In this document: positions 49,166 through 58,037 of the stretch, one piece after another
How the letters are laid out: each line of letters begins with the position of its first letter
Numbering within the stretch: the stretch's first letter is position 1
NCBI RefSeq assembly: GCF_008370045.1
Contig: NZ_VOBN01000010.1
Span: 156,029 to 220,028, forward strand
Direction: 5' to 3'
Length of the DNA stretch: 64,000 nucleotides
Source of the DNA: Pseudomonas sp. ANT_J12
Lineage (GTDB): Bacteria > Pseudomonadota > Gammaproteobacteria > Pseudomonadales > Pseudomonadaceae
The notes under the pieces: model-generated
Told to the model about the DNA's origin: nothing
Seen by the model: the letters and a program-made list of their open reading frames with translations, nothing else
Databases searched by the model: none
Position numbers and translations under genes: made by a program

Positions 49166-50617
49166 CTAACTTGCCACAATCCCCGGCTCGGCGCGACACA
49201 TGCTCTGGGTGGCCCCGCTGATCGGCAAGGGCAATGGCTGCTGTTCCACCGTCGGGCCGACGGTCACCACCGACCATTGGTCCGGGTCAAAATGCCGGTT
49301 CAACGCCGTTTTGATGTGCTCGGTCGTCAACCCTTGGGCCTGCTCAATGGTGAAGTCCAGGTCCAGGGGCAAGTTGTAGTGGTTGATCGCGACCAGTCGC
49401 TTCAGGATCTGTGCGTTGCTCGAACTGTTCAGCGCGGAGTGGCTGCGCAGCTGGCGCAGGGTGTCATCGAGTTCCTGTTGGGTCGGACCGGTTTGCAAAA
49501 ACTCGCGATACATCGACTGCACCTTGTTCACCACGCCCTCACTGAACTGCGGGCTGGTCTGCAGGCTGATGATGGCGCTGCCGCCGCCCTGCCAGGGCGT
49601 GGTCTTCAGGTGTACGCCGTAGGTCACCCCGCGTTTTTCCCGTAGCTCGGTCATCAAGCGAGAGGTCAGTTTCTGGCCGCCGAAAATCGTATGACCCACT
49701 GTCAATGCCACGTAATCAGGATGCAGGCGCGGCACGCTTGGTTGGCCGAGCATGATCTGTGTCTGGCTCGCCGCTCGCTCGATATGCCGTGACGGTGCGT
49801 CGCCTTGTCGGCGGGGAACTGGCGGCACGGGGGCTAATTCGGCACCGGCCGGTAGCCTGTTGAACACATGCAGGCTGATGGCCTGGGCTTGCTCCAGCGT
49901 CAGGTCGCCGACCAGGGTGATCCGTGCGTTGGAGCCGGTGTAGGCCTGCCGATGGAACGCCCGTATCTGCTCCCGCGAGAGTGCGGCCACGCCGGGTTCG
50001 GTGCCCAGGACTGGCCTGGCATAGGGGTGACCCGCCATCAGCAAATCATTCATGGCTTGGGCGGTCTGCGATTCGGGGTTCTGCGGCCCGGCCTGGATCA
50101 GCTCGACGAGTTGTTTCTTGACGTGGATCAGCGCTTCTTCGGCCAACAAGGGTTGGCCAAGGATCTGGGTGAACAGCGCCAGCGCGGGGGCGCTTTTGTC
50201 CTTGGCGGTCAGGCTGCGCAAGGACAACGAGACCTGATCCTGATCGATGTTCATGGCAAATCGGGCGCCGAGCCCGTCAAAGGTTTCGGTAATCGCGGCC
50301 AGGTCCTTGCCCGACACACCCTCGTTCAGCAGGCTGAACGTCGCGGCCGCCAGCCCCGGATGTTCACCGTCCCGCGCGCTGCCGGCGGGGAAGCTCACAT
50401 GCAGGTCGAACATCGGCAGTTCCGGGGTGTGGACAAACAGCACCTTGCCGCCAACCGGTGACTTCCAGCCGCGGATTTCCAGGGCGCGTTTGGCGCTGGC
50501 CGTTTCGTCCAGCTCGGCCAGGGATTGCAGGCGCGGGGGCTCGCTGTCGGCCAGGGCCAGGCAACCTTGCAGGCCACTGATCAGCAGCCATAGGGTCACG
50601 CAAGTGAGCTTATTCAT
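49166..50617 (-). CDS. M16 peptidase homologue, inactive-type partner, predicted lipoprotein
   Basis: A 483-residue protein of the insulinase/processing-peptidase family. A signal peptide with lipobox (LISGLQGC) indicates a lipoprotein. Both M16 domains are present, but the zinc motif HxxEH is absent at the expected place (GSARDGEHPGLAAATFSLLN), so it should be the non-catalytic half of a heterodimer. The Gly-rich segment of inactive MPP-alpha-like subunits is suggested by FGGQKLTSRLMTELREKRG. Its start overlaps the end of the active partner gene by 8 bases. A second pair is encoded at 52676-55514. Confidence 0.88.
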   Translation of the reverse strand: MNKLTCVTLWLLISGLQGCLALADSEPPRLQSLAELDETASAKRALEIRGWKSPVGGKVLFVHTPELPMFDLHVSFPAGSARDGEHPGLAAATFSLLNEGVSGKDLAAITETFDGLGARFAMNIDQDQVSLSLRSLTAKDKSAPALALFTQILGQPLLAEEALIHVKKQLVELIQAGPQNPESQTAQAMNDLLMAGHPYARPVLGTEPGVAALSREQIRAFHRQAYTGSNARITLVGDLTLEQAQAISLHVFNRLPAGAELAPVPPVPRRQGDAPSRHIERAASQTQIMLGQPSVPRLHPDYVALTVGHTIFGGQKLTSRLMTELREKRGVTYGVHLKTTPWQGGGSAIISLQTSPQFSEGVVNKVQSMYREFLQTGPTQQELDDTLRQLRSHSALNSSSNAQILKRLVAINHYNLPLDLDFTIEQAQGLTTEHIKTALNRHFDPDQWSVVTVGPTVEQQPLPLPISGATQSMCRAEPGIVAS

Positions 50618-51953
50618 GGGGTTTCTCCACGTGGACATGGGCCGAACTCAGGCGTTGGCGGGTCAGGTAGGTGATGGCGGCGTGCTGGATGTCGGCGGGG
50701 GTGACCTGATTCAGTTCGTGGGTGTCCTGTTCCGTCAGTTGCCAGGGAAGACCGACGCTCTCAAATGTACCCAGGAGGGACGCCTGGCTTTCGATGGCGT
50801 CGCGGTCGTAAACCTGCCGGGCGATCAGTTGGGTGCGGGCGCGTTCCAGTTCGGCGGGGGCGGGCGGGGTGGTCTTCAATTCCTCCAGCAGCGCCCAGAT
50901 GCGTGCCTGTGCCTGATCGAGGCTTTCGGTGCGATGGGGGTTGAGTTGGGCAGTGAGGGTCAAAAGGCTGTCGCCGCGATACAGGGCGTTGTAATGGGAG
51001 GTCGCGCTGGAAAACAGCCGGTCGGTGAGTTGCAGGCGTTTGGGCAGGCGTGCGCTGGGGGAATCGCCCAGCAAGATGTTGAGCAGCCGCAAGGCATGTA
51101 CCGAACGGCGGTTTTCAGCCGTGACCAGGCTCGGGACGTTGAACGACATGATCAGCCGAGGCGCAGCAATGGCTTGGTGCAGGGTGATGGTTCGCTCGCC
51201 GGGTTCGGCCAGTTCCAGGGAGGTTGTCGGGGCAATGAACGGCTTGGCCGGGACGACACCGAAGTAGCGCTCGGCCAAGGGTTTGATCGTCTCCAGCGTG
51301 ACATCGCCGACCAGCACCAGCGTCGCGTTGCCGGGGGCGTAGCGGGTTTGATACCAATGGCGCAGGTCGTCGGCGGTCAGGCGTTGGATGTCGTGCATCC
51401 AGCCGATGACTGGTGCACCAGAGCTGCTGGCGGGGTAGGCGATACGGGTGAGGCGCTCATGGGCGATCTCGTCCGGATTGTCATCGGTGCGCAGCCGGCG
51501 CTCTTCCTGGATGACCGCCCGTTCGGGGATGAAATCCTCGGCGCGCAGGGTCGCCGTGGACATCATGTCGGCCATCAGTTCGAACGCGACGCCCAGTTGG
51601 TGGGGCTGCAAGGTCTGGTGATAAGTGGTCACGTCCTGGTCGGTAAAGGCGTTATGGTTCGCGCCCAGGTTGTCCAGGATGGCCGTGGCCTCGCCGGTGC
51701 AGGTCTTGCTGCTGCCCTTGAACAGCATGTGTTCCAGGGCGTGGGACAGGCCGGACTTTCCCGGCGGTTCATCGCTGGAGCCGACGCGAAACCAGAGTTG
51801 TGCGGTTACCACCGGCGCGCGGTGGTCTTCGCGCACCAGGACCTTGAGGCCGTTGCCGAGCGTGAATTCGTGGGTGGGTTGTGCGGGTTCGGCCAATGCC
51901 GAGAAGGGCAATAGCCAGGAAAAGAGCAGCATCCTGCTGCGAGCGACGTTCAT
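50610..51953 (-). CDS. M16 zinc peptidase, active-type (pair A)
   Basis: A 447-residue M16 peptidase with a signal peptide (FSWLLPFSALA). The inverted zinc motif HALEH occurs in SGLSHALEHMLFKGSSK near residue 70, and the Glu-rich RAVIQEERRLRTDD block that provides the third ligand follows. With the downstream partner it should form an exported heterodimeric zinc protease acting on peptides or small proteins. It is closely similar to the gene at 54159-55514, indicating duplication of the pair. Confidence 0.9.
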   Translation of the reverse strand: MNVARSRMLLFSWLLPFSALAEPAQPTHEFTLGNGLKVLVREDHRAPVVTAQLWFRVGSSDEPPGKSGLSHALEHMLFKGSSKTCTGEATAILDNLGANHNAFTDQDVTTYHQTLQPHQLGVAFELMADMMSTATLRAEDFIPERAVIQEERRLRTDDNPDEIAHERLTRIAYPASSSGAPVIGWMHDIQRLTADDLRHWYQTRYAPGNATLVLVGDVTLETIKPLAERYFGVVPAKPFIAPTTSLELAEPGERTITLHQAIAAPRLIMSFNVPSLVTAENRRSVHALRLLNILLGDSPSARLPKRLQLTDRLFSSATSHYNALYRGDSLLTLTAQLNPHRTESLDQAQARIWALLEELKTTPPAPAELERARTQLIARQVYDRDAIESQASLLGTFESVGLPWQLTEQDTHELNQVTPADIQHAAITYLTRQRLSSAHVHVEKPHE

Positions 51954-52067
51954 CCGTGTTCATCCTCAGTGGTTTACGAAACATGCGTAAACCACTGTGG
52001 CGAATCGGACGCGGCGCCTGGCGGTAATTATCTACCGCACGGGCCGGGGTGTTTCAGGGATGGCGGC

Positions 52068-52676
52068 TCAGTTCGCCAGCGGGCTGCGCTGCCACAGCGC
52101 GTAGTAAACGCGCCCGGACTTCTGCTCCCGGTGCAGGCGCCAGTTACCCGGCAAACCCAGCACCGACGGTGCGTTCTCGCTTTCGGTATAGACCCAGGCG
52201 TCATCGGCCAGCCACTGCCGCTCTTCGAGCAAGGCGCACACGCCCGGCAACAGGTTCTGGTTGAACGGCGGGTCGAGGAACACCACGTCGTAGGCGGTCG
52301 CTGGCTGGATTTCCAGGTAGCGCAAGGCATCGGCGGTCTGGACCTGGCCGGTGGTGCAGCGCAGGGTGCCCAGGTGTTCCTTGATGCTGGACACCGCGAT
52401 ATTGCTCGCGTCCAGCGCCTGGCCCATGGCGGCGCCGCGGGACAGGGCTTCGAGAAACAGCGCGCCGCTACCCGCGAACGGGTCCAGCACCTTGGCCCCG
52501 GCGATATACGGCGCCAGCCAGTTGAACAGGGTTTCACGCACCCGGTCCGGGGTCGGACGCAGGCCCGGGGCGTCAGGGAAACTCAACTTCCGGCTGCCCC
52601 ATTCGCCGCCGATGATGCGCAGTTGGTTCACGCCGTTGTGCACGTTGTGAACAGGTTTTTTAGGACGAGTGGCCAT
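52068..52676 (-). CDS. rsmD: 16S rRNA m2G966 methyltransferase
   Basis: Methylates the exocyclic amine of G966 in 16S rRNA. The 202-residue protein has the SAM motif VLDPFAGSGALFLEALSRGA (about 57-76) and the catalytic NPPF-like DPPF in VFLDPPFNQNL (about 131). A conserved NQLRIIGGEWGSRKLSFP N-terminal block precedes them. Its ATG overlaps the stop of the upstream M16 gene by one base (TAATG), so it is translated from the protease operon. It lies between two M16 pairs. Confidence 0.95.
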   Translation of the reverse strand: MATRPKKPVHNVHNGVNQLRIIGGEWGSRKLSFPDAPGLRPTPDRVRETLFNWLAPYIAGAKVLDPFAGSGALFLEALSRGAAMGQALDASNIAVSSIKEHLGTLRCTTGQVQTADALRYLEIQPATAYDVVFLDPPFNQNLLPGVCALLEERQWLADDAWVYTESENAPSVLGLPGNWRLHREQKSGRVYYALWQRSPLAN

Positions 52677-54166
52677 TAATGCTCCGGAACCCCGAGCGGC
52701 TGCTCGGCGGGTTTATCAGATGGGGCCGGTAACGGCTTTTGCGGCACGGTCGGGCCAGCGCTGACGATGACCATTTTGTCCGTGCTCAGGTGTTTGTTCA
52801 GTGCGTTTTTCACCTGCTCGACCGTCAGGCTCTGGGACTGCTGCATGAAGTCCTCAAGGTAGGTCAGCGGCAGGTTGTAGAAACCCATGGCGCCGAGCTG
52901 GCCGACGATATCGGCGTTGCTGGCGGTGGACAGCGGGAAGCTGCCGGCCAGTTCGCGCTTGGCGTCGTCGAGTTCTTTTTCGGTCGGGCCGGTTTTAAGG
53001 TAGTCGGCGAGTACGTCCTGCACCAGTTTCAGAGTGCCTTCGCTCATTTCGGCGCGGGTCTGCAGGTTGATCATGAACGGGCCACGGGCCTGCATCGGGG
53101 TGAAGCCCGAGTAGACGCCGTAAGCCAGGCCACGCTTCTCGCGCACTTCGCTCATCAAGCGGGTGCCGAAGCCACCGCCGCCGAGGATCTGGTTGCCCAT
53201 GGACAGCGCCGCGTAGTCCGGGTCATCGCGGTCGATGCCCAGTTGCGCGAGCATCAGGTTGGTCTGCTTGGACGGGAACTCGATGTGGCCGATGCTGGCC
53301 TTGGGTTCGACCGGTTGCGGGATCTTCGCCAGGGCCGGGCCTTTTGGCAGCGCGCTGGAGACTTGCGCGGCAATCGCTTCGGCCTCGGCACGGGACAGGT
53401 CGCCCACCAGCGCAATCACCACGTTGCCAGCGGCGTAGGCTTTCTCGTGGAAGGCCCGCAGCTGCGCCAGGGTGATCGCCGGAACGGATTTCGCCGTGCC
53501 ATCGCTGGAATTGGCGTAAGGATGATCGCCGTACAAGCGTTTCATCAGCTCAAGGCCGGCCAGTTTGCCGGGGTTCTGCTTCTGGTATTCGAAACCGGCG
53601 AGCAGCTGGTTCTTGATCCGCGCGAACGAGTCGGCGGGGAAGGTCGGTTTGCCGATGACTTCGGAAAACAGCTTCAAGGCTGGCTCGCGTTTGTCGGCGG
53701 CGCTCAAACTGCGCAGCGAAGCAACGGCCATGTCTTTGTAGGCGCCGTTGCCAAAGTCTGCCCCCAGGCCTTCGAAACCCTGGGCGATGGCGCCGACATC
53801 TTTACCGGCCACGCCTTCGTTGAGCATGGCATTGGTCAGCAGCGCGAGGCCCGGCGCATTGCCGTCCTGGCTGCTGCCGGCGGCGAAGATCAGGCGCATG
53901 TCGAACATCGGCAGCTCCCGGGCTTCGACAAACATCACCTTGGCGCCTTCGGCGGTGGTCCAGGTCTGCACGTCCATGTTGCGGTGGCTCGGGGCCTTGC
54001 CGTCGAGTTCGGCCAGAGATTGCAGCTTCTGGCTGGACTTGGCCTTGTCGAGGGCTTCGCTGGCCGTGGACTCGTCGGGCCGCAACAGGTAGACGGTGGC
54101 CGAGCCGATCAGTGCAACGAGGATCAGGCCAATCAGCGCCAGGCGCGGTTTTTTACGCTCACTCAT
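52676..54166 (-). CDS. M16 peptidase homologue, inactive-type partner (pair B)
   Basis: A 496-residue M16-family protein with an N-terminal membrane anchor (LALIGLILVALIGSATVYLL, about residues 8-27) instead of a lipobox. The HxxEH motif is missing (SSQDGNAPGLALLTNAMLNE), as in the homologue at 49166, and QTNLMLAQLGIDRDDPDYAA is shared with it in form. It starts 8 bases inside the end of the active partner and ends in the start codon of rsmD. Predicted to act with the 54159-55514 product at the periplasmic side of the inner membrane. Confidence 0.88.
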   Translation of the reverse strand: MSERKKPRLALIGLILVALIGSATVYLLRPDESTASEALDKAKSSQKLQSLAELDGKAPSHRNMDVQTWTTAEGAKVMFVEARELPMFDMRLIFAAGSSQDGNAPGLALLTNAMLNEGVAGKDVGAIAQGFEGLGADFGNGAYKDMAVASLRSLSAADKREPALKLFSEVIGKPTFPADSFARIKNQLLAGFEYQKQNPGKLAGLELMKRLYGDHPYANSSDGTAKSVPAITLAQLRAFHEKAYAAGNVVIALVGDLSRAEAEAIAAQVSSALPKGPALAKIPQPVEPKASIGHIEFPSKQTNLMLAQLGIDRDDPDYAALSMGNQILGGGGFGTRLMSEVREKRGLAYGVYSGFTPMQARGPFMINLQTRAEMSEGTLKLVQDVLADYLKTGPTEKELDDAKRELAGSFPLSTASNADIVGQLGAMGFYNLPLTYLEDFMQQSQSLTVEQVKNALNKHLSTDKMVIVSAGPTVPQKPLPAPSDKPAEQPLGVPEH

Positions 54167-55514
54167 GAGTCGTCTCCAGTGGAAGTACATGGGCGACGCT
54201 GAGACGTTCGCGGGTGAAATACAGCTTGGCGGCTTTCTGGATGTCGTCGGGGGTGACGCTTTCCAGGTCGGCGAGTTCGGTGTCCATCAGTTTCCACGAC
54301 AAGCCGACGGTTTCGAGTTGGCCGATGGCGGTGGCCTGGCTGGTGATCGAATCCCGCTCGTAGACAAGGCCGGCAATCACCTGGGCCCGCACGCGCTCCA
54401 GCTCTTCAGCCGATGGCGCCGTGGTTTTCAACTGTTCGAGCAGCTTCCACAGGCCGGCTTCCGCCTGGGCGATGGTTTTCTTCTTTTGCGAGTTCGGGCT
54501 GGCCGACAGGGTGAACAGGCTGTCGCCACGGGTGTAGGCGTCGTAGCTCGACGAACCGCCGGACACCAGCTCTTCGCCGCGCTCCAGTTGCGTCGGAATC
54601 CGACCGCTGTAGCCGCCGTCGAGCAGGGCCGAGATCAGGCGCAAGGCATTCACCGAACGTTTGTCTTCGGCGGTGGCAATGCTCGGCACGTTGAAGGCCA
54701 GCATCAGGCTCGGCAGTTGGGTCTGCACGTGCAGGGTGATCTGCCGTTCACCGGGCTCGGCCAGTTCCAGCGGGATTTTCGCCGGTGGCACGTCACGCTT
54801 GGCAATCGGGCCGAAGTAACGCTGGGCCAGGGTTTTGACTTCATCCGGGGTGACGTCGCCGACCACGACGAGGGTGGCGTTGTTCGGCACGTACCAGGAT
54901 TGGTACCAGTGGCGCAGTTCCTCGACCTTCATGCGGTCGAGGTCAGCCATCCAGCCGATGGTCGGCGTGTGATAGCCGCTGGCCGGGTAAGCCATGGCCT
55001 TGAAGCGTTCGTAGGCCTTGGACATCGGCTTGTCGTCGGTGCGCAGGCGACGTTCTTCCTTAATAACCTCGATTTCGCGGCTGAATTCGTCGGCCGGGAG
55101 TTTCAGGTTGGCCATGCGGTCGGCTTCGAGTTCGAAGGCCACGCCCAGGCGATCCCGGGCCAGCACTTGGTAATAGGCGGTGAAGTCGTCGCTGGTGAAG
55201 GCGTTTTCTTCGGCGCCGAGATCGCGCAGGATCAGCGACGCTTCGCCGGGGCCGACTTTCTCGCTGCCCTTGAACATCATGTGCTCCAGGGCGTGGGACA
55301 AACCGGTCTGACCCGGGGTCTCGTAGCTGGAGCCGACCTTGTACCAGACTTGGGAAACCACCACCGGCGCCCGATGGTCTTCGCGCACGACGACCTTCAA
55401 GCCGTTGTCGAGGGTGAATTCATGGGTGGGTTGCGGATCGGCAGCCAGGGCCGAGAGGGGCAGACAAACTGCGCTGAACAGCAGGCCTGCAGCGCGGCGG
55501 GCTAGAGCATTCAT
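54159..55514 (-). CDS. M16 zinc peptidase, active-type (pair B)
   Basis: A 451-residue exported M16 peptidase. The signal peptide ends around LSALA (residue 24), then DPQPTHEFTLDNGLKVVVRE. The zinc motif is HALEH in GLSHALEHMMFKGSEK, followed by EIEVIKEERRLRTDDKP for the third ligand. This pair is the position-conserved one beside rsmD and ftsY in Pseudomonas (PA0371/PA0372 as I recall), so pair A is the likely later copy. First gene of an operon that includes its partner and rsmD. Confidence 0.9.
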   Translation of the reverse strand: MNALARRAAGLLFSAVCLPLSALAADPQPTHEFTLDNGLKVVVREDHRAPVVVSQVWYKVGSSYETPGQTGLSHALEHMMFKGSEKVGPGEASLILRDLGAEENAFTSDDFTAYYQVLARDRLGVAFELEADRMANLKLPADEFSREIEVIKEERRLRTDDKPMSKAYERFKAMAYPASGYHTPTIGWMADLDRMKVEELRHWYQSWYVPNNATLVVVGDVTPDEVKTLAQRYFGPIAKRDVPPAKIPLELAEPGERQITLHVQTQLPSLMLAFNVPSIATAEDKRSVNALRLISALLDGGYSGRIPTQLERGEELVSGGSSSYDAYTRGDSLFTLSASPNSQKKKTIAQAEAGLWKLLEQLKTTAPSAEELERVRAQVIAGLVYERDSITSQATAIGQLETVGLSWKLMDTELADLESVTPDDIQKAAKLYFTRERLSVAHVLPLETTHE

Positions 55515-55857
55515 ACGTTTTTAAACCTTTGGGGCTGCCCGCTTGTTCTTAGCGTCAGCGGGCGAGAGGGTGCTAGGATACTGATCCGTTTTACTGGCGG
55601 CCACGCCTGTGAGCCTTTTATCGGCGCGCAGGTTGTCTGGGTTCTCGGCAGAAGCTTTGAGTTTGTCCGCTAAACTCTGCGTTTTCGCCGACGATGCCGG
55701 TCCAGTCCTTCGTATTAGTCGACCTTTGAGGTGCCGTTGGCACCTCGACAAATTGTTGCGCGTGAACAAGCTGGGTGAATCGCAGTCTGTTCTGCATCGA
55801 ATATTTATTTGCCGGGGCGCCCTTTGGCGCGTCGCTACCGTGAGATAGCCGTCCTCC
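55515..55857. other. divergent region between the M16 operon and ftsY
   Basis: A 343-base spacer. It contains a perfect 8-bp hairpin (55728-55746) and a short GCGCC/GGCGC stem near 55815, in the expected ftsY leader. I see no convincing ORF or RNA gene, and the Shine-Dalgarno before ftsY is weak. Confidence 0.5.
55728..55746. promoter_or_regulatory. GAGGTGCC hairpin in the ftsY upstream region
   Basis: GAGGTGCC, loop GTT, GGCACCTC: a perfect stem of 8 pairs, not followed by a T-tract. It could be an operator dyad or a leader structure. Confidence 0.45.
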
Positions 55858-57369
55858 ATGTTTGGTTCCAACGACGACAAGAAGACCCCAGCTGCGGCTG
55901 GCGAGAAGAAAGGCCTGTTCGGATGGCTGCGCAAAAAGCCGCAGGAAACCGTCGTCGAACAGCCACAATCCATTCCTGAGCCTGTTCCCGCACCGGTAAT
56001 AGAAGAAGAGCCGGCACCGGTTGTTCTGCCGAATGTCGAGCCGGTATTGCAACCGGTGGTTGAGACCGAGCCTGAAGTCGTGGCCGAATCGCCGCTGACG
56101 CCAGCCGCTGAGCCTTGGCTGACCTTGCCGGTCGCGGAAGAGCCGGTGGCGTTGGTTGAGGATGAGCAGGCCCCGCACATTGCTCCGCCTATTCCAGCGC
56201 CGATTGCGTTTACCCCTGAGCCGATTCATGTGCCGGTGATGGAGCCGGTTGTCGCGCCAGTCTTCGTGGCCGAACCTGAACCGGTTGTTGTTCCAGATCC
56301 AGAAGCGCCGGCCTTCGTAGCGCCTGTCGCTCCAATTGTCCAGGCGCTTGCGCCTGTTCCGGTTGTCGCTCCCGTTGTCGAAGCACCTGTCGCCCTCGTT
56401 GAAACCCCGGCCGAGCCGCCGCGCGCCGAGGAAACCAAAGCCGGTTTCTTCGCCCGCCTCAAGCAAGGCCTGTCCAAGACCAGCGCCAGCATCGGCGAAG
56501 GCATGGCCAGTCTGTTCCTGGGCCGCAAGACCATCGATGACGAACTGCTCGAAGACATCGAAACCCGTCTGCTGACCGCTGACGTGGGGGTCGAGGCGAC
56601 CTCGGTGATCATTCAGCGCCTGACCCAGAAGGTCGCGCGCAAAGAATTGGCCGACGCCGACGCGCTGTACAAATCCCTGCAAGCTGAACTGGCGGCGATG
56701 CTCAAGCCAGTCGAGCAGCCGCTGAAAATCACCTCGCAGAACAAGCCATTCGTGATTCTGGTCGTCGGCGTCAACGGCGCCGGCAAGACCACCACCATCG
56801 GCAAACTGGCGAAGAAGCTGCAACTGGAAGGCAAGAAAGTCATGCTGGCCGCCGGTGACACCTTCCGCGCCGCCGCGGTGGAGCAATTGCAGGTCTGGGG
56901 TGAGCGCAACAAGATCCCGGTGATCGCCCAGCACACCGGCGCCGATTCGGCTTCGGTGATCTTCGACGCCGTGCAGGCTGCCAAGGCCCGTGGCATCGAT
57001 GTGTTGATCGCCGACACCGCTGGTCGTCTGCACACCAAAGACAACCTGATGGAAGAGTTGAAAAAGGTGCGCCGGGTAATCAGCAAGCTCGACGCCGACG
57101 CGCCCCACGAGGTGCTGCTGGTGCTCGACGCCGGCACTGGCCAGAACGCGATCAACCAGGCCAAGCAGTTCAACCAGACCGTGCAACTGACGGGCCTGGC
57201 GCTGACCAAGCTCGACGGCACCGCCAAGGGTGGGGTGATTTTTGCCCTGGCCAAGCAGTTCGGCTTGCCCATCCGCTACATCGGTGTCGGTGAAGGCATC
57301 GATGATTTGCGTACCTTTGAAGCAGAACCCTTTGTCCAGGCATTGTTTGCCGAGCGGGAGCGTTCATGA
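55858..57369 (+). CDS. ftsY: signal recognition particle receptor
   Basis: GTPase that docks the SRP-ribosome complex at the inner membrane for cotranslational insertion. The first about 185 residues form an acidic, Pro/Val/Glu-rich A domain (repeats such as EPVPAPVIEEEPAPVV), longer and more repetitive than usual. The NG domain begins near 190: the P loop is GVNGAGKTTTIGKLAKK (about 301), DTAGRLHTKDNLMEEL is G3, TKLDGTAKGG is G4, and GVGEGIDDLRTF closes it. Length 503. Four-base overlap with ftsE; ftsY-ftsE-ftsX is a conserved operon. Confidence 0.97.
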   Translation: MFGSNDDKKTPAAAGEKKGLFGWLRKKPQETVVEQPQSIPEPVPAPVIEEEPAPVVLPNVEPVLQPVVETEPEVVAESPLTPAAEPWLTLPVAEEPVALVEDEQAPHIAPPIPAPIAFTPEPIHVPVMEPVVAPVFVAEPEPVVVPDPEAPAFVAPVAPIVQALAPVPVVAPVVEAPVALVETPAEPPRAEETKAGFFARLKQGLSKTSASIGEGMASLFLGRKTIDDELLEDIETRLLTADVGVEATSVIIQRLTQKVARKELADADALYKSLQAELAAMLKPVEQPLKITSQNKPFVILVVGVNGAGKTTTIGKLAKKLQLEGKKVMLAAGDTFRAAAVEQLQVWGERNKIPVIAQHTGADSASVIFDAVQAAKARGIDVLIADTAGRLHTKDNLMEELKKVRRVISKLDADAPHEVLLVLDAGTGQNAINQAKQFNQTVQLTGLALTKLDGTAKGGVIFALAKQFGLPIRYIGVGEGIDDLRTFEAEPFVQALFAERERS

Positions 57370-58037
57370 TTCGTTTCGAACAGGTCGGTAAACGCTACCC
57401 GAACGGTCACGTCGGCTTGCATGAGCTGAGCTTTCGAGTCCGTCGGGGCGAATTCTTGTTTGTCACCGGCCATTCCGGCGCCGGTAAAAGCACCTTGTTG
57501 CGGCTGTTGTTGGCGATGGAACGCCCGAGCACCGGCAAGTTGCTGCTGGCCGGGCAAGACCTGAGCACCATCAGCAACGCGCAGATTCCTTACCTGCGTC
57601 GGCAGATCGGCGTGGTGTTCCAGAACCACCAGTTGCTGTTTGATCGCACGGTGTTCAATAACGTCGCGCTGCCGTTGCAGATTCTTGGCCTGTCCAAGGC
57701 CGAAATCGTCAAGCGGGTGGATTCGGCCCTGGAGCGTGTGGCGCTCTCGGACAAGACCGATCTGTACCCCGGTGACTTGTCCACCGGTCAGCAACAGCGC
57801 GTCGGCATTGCCCGCGCCATCGTGCATCGCCCGGCCTTGCTGCTGGCGGACGAACCGACCGGTAACCTCGACCCGCGCCTGGCGGCCGAGATCATGGGCG
57901 TGTTTGAAGACATCAACCGTCTGGGCACCAGCGTGCTTATCGCCAGCCACGACCTGGCGCTGATCGCCCGTATGCGCCACCGCATGCTGACCCTGCAGCG
58001 CGGCCGCTTGATCGGCGACGGGGAGGCCGGCGTATGA
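57366..58037 (+). CDS. ftsE: cell division ATP-binding protein FtsE
   Basis: ABC ATPase of the FtsEX complex, which activates septal peptidoglycan hydrolases from the inner membrane. The 223-residue chain has Walker A GHSGAGKST (about 36), signature STGQQQRVGIARA, Walker B LLLADEPTGNLDP and switch SHDLALI. It is coupled to ftsY upstream (overlap of 4 bases) and to ftsX downstream (overlap of 4 bases). Confidence 0.97.
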   Translation: MIRFEQVGKRYPNGHVGLHELSFRVRRGEFLFVTGHSGAGKSTLLRLLLAMERPSTGKLLLAGQDLSTISNAQIPYLRRQIGVVFQNHQLLFDRTVFNNVALPLQILGLSKAEIVKRVDSALERVALSDKTDLYPGDLSTGQQQRVGIARAIVHRPALLLADEPTGNLDPRLAAEIMGVFEDINRLGTSVLIASHDLALIARMRHRMLTLQRGRLIGDGEAGV

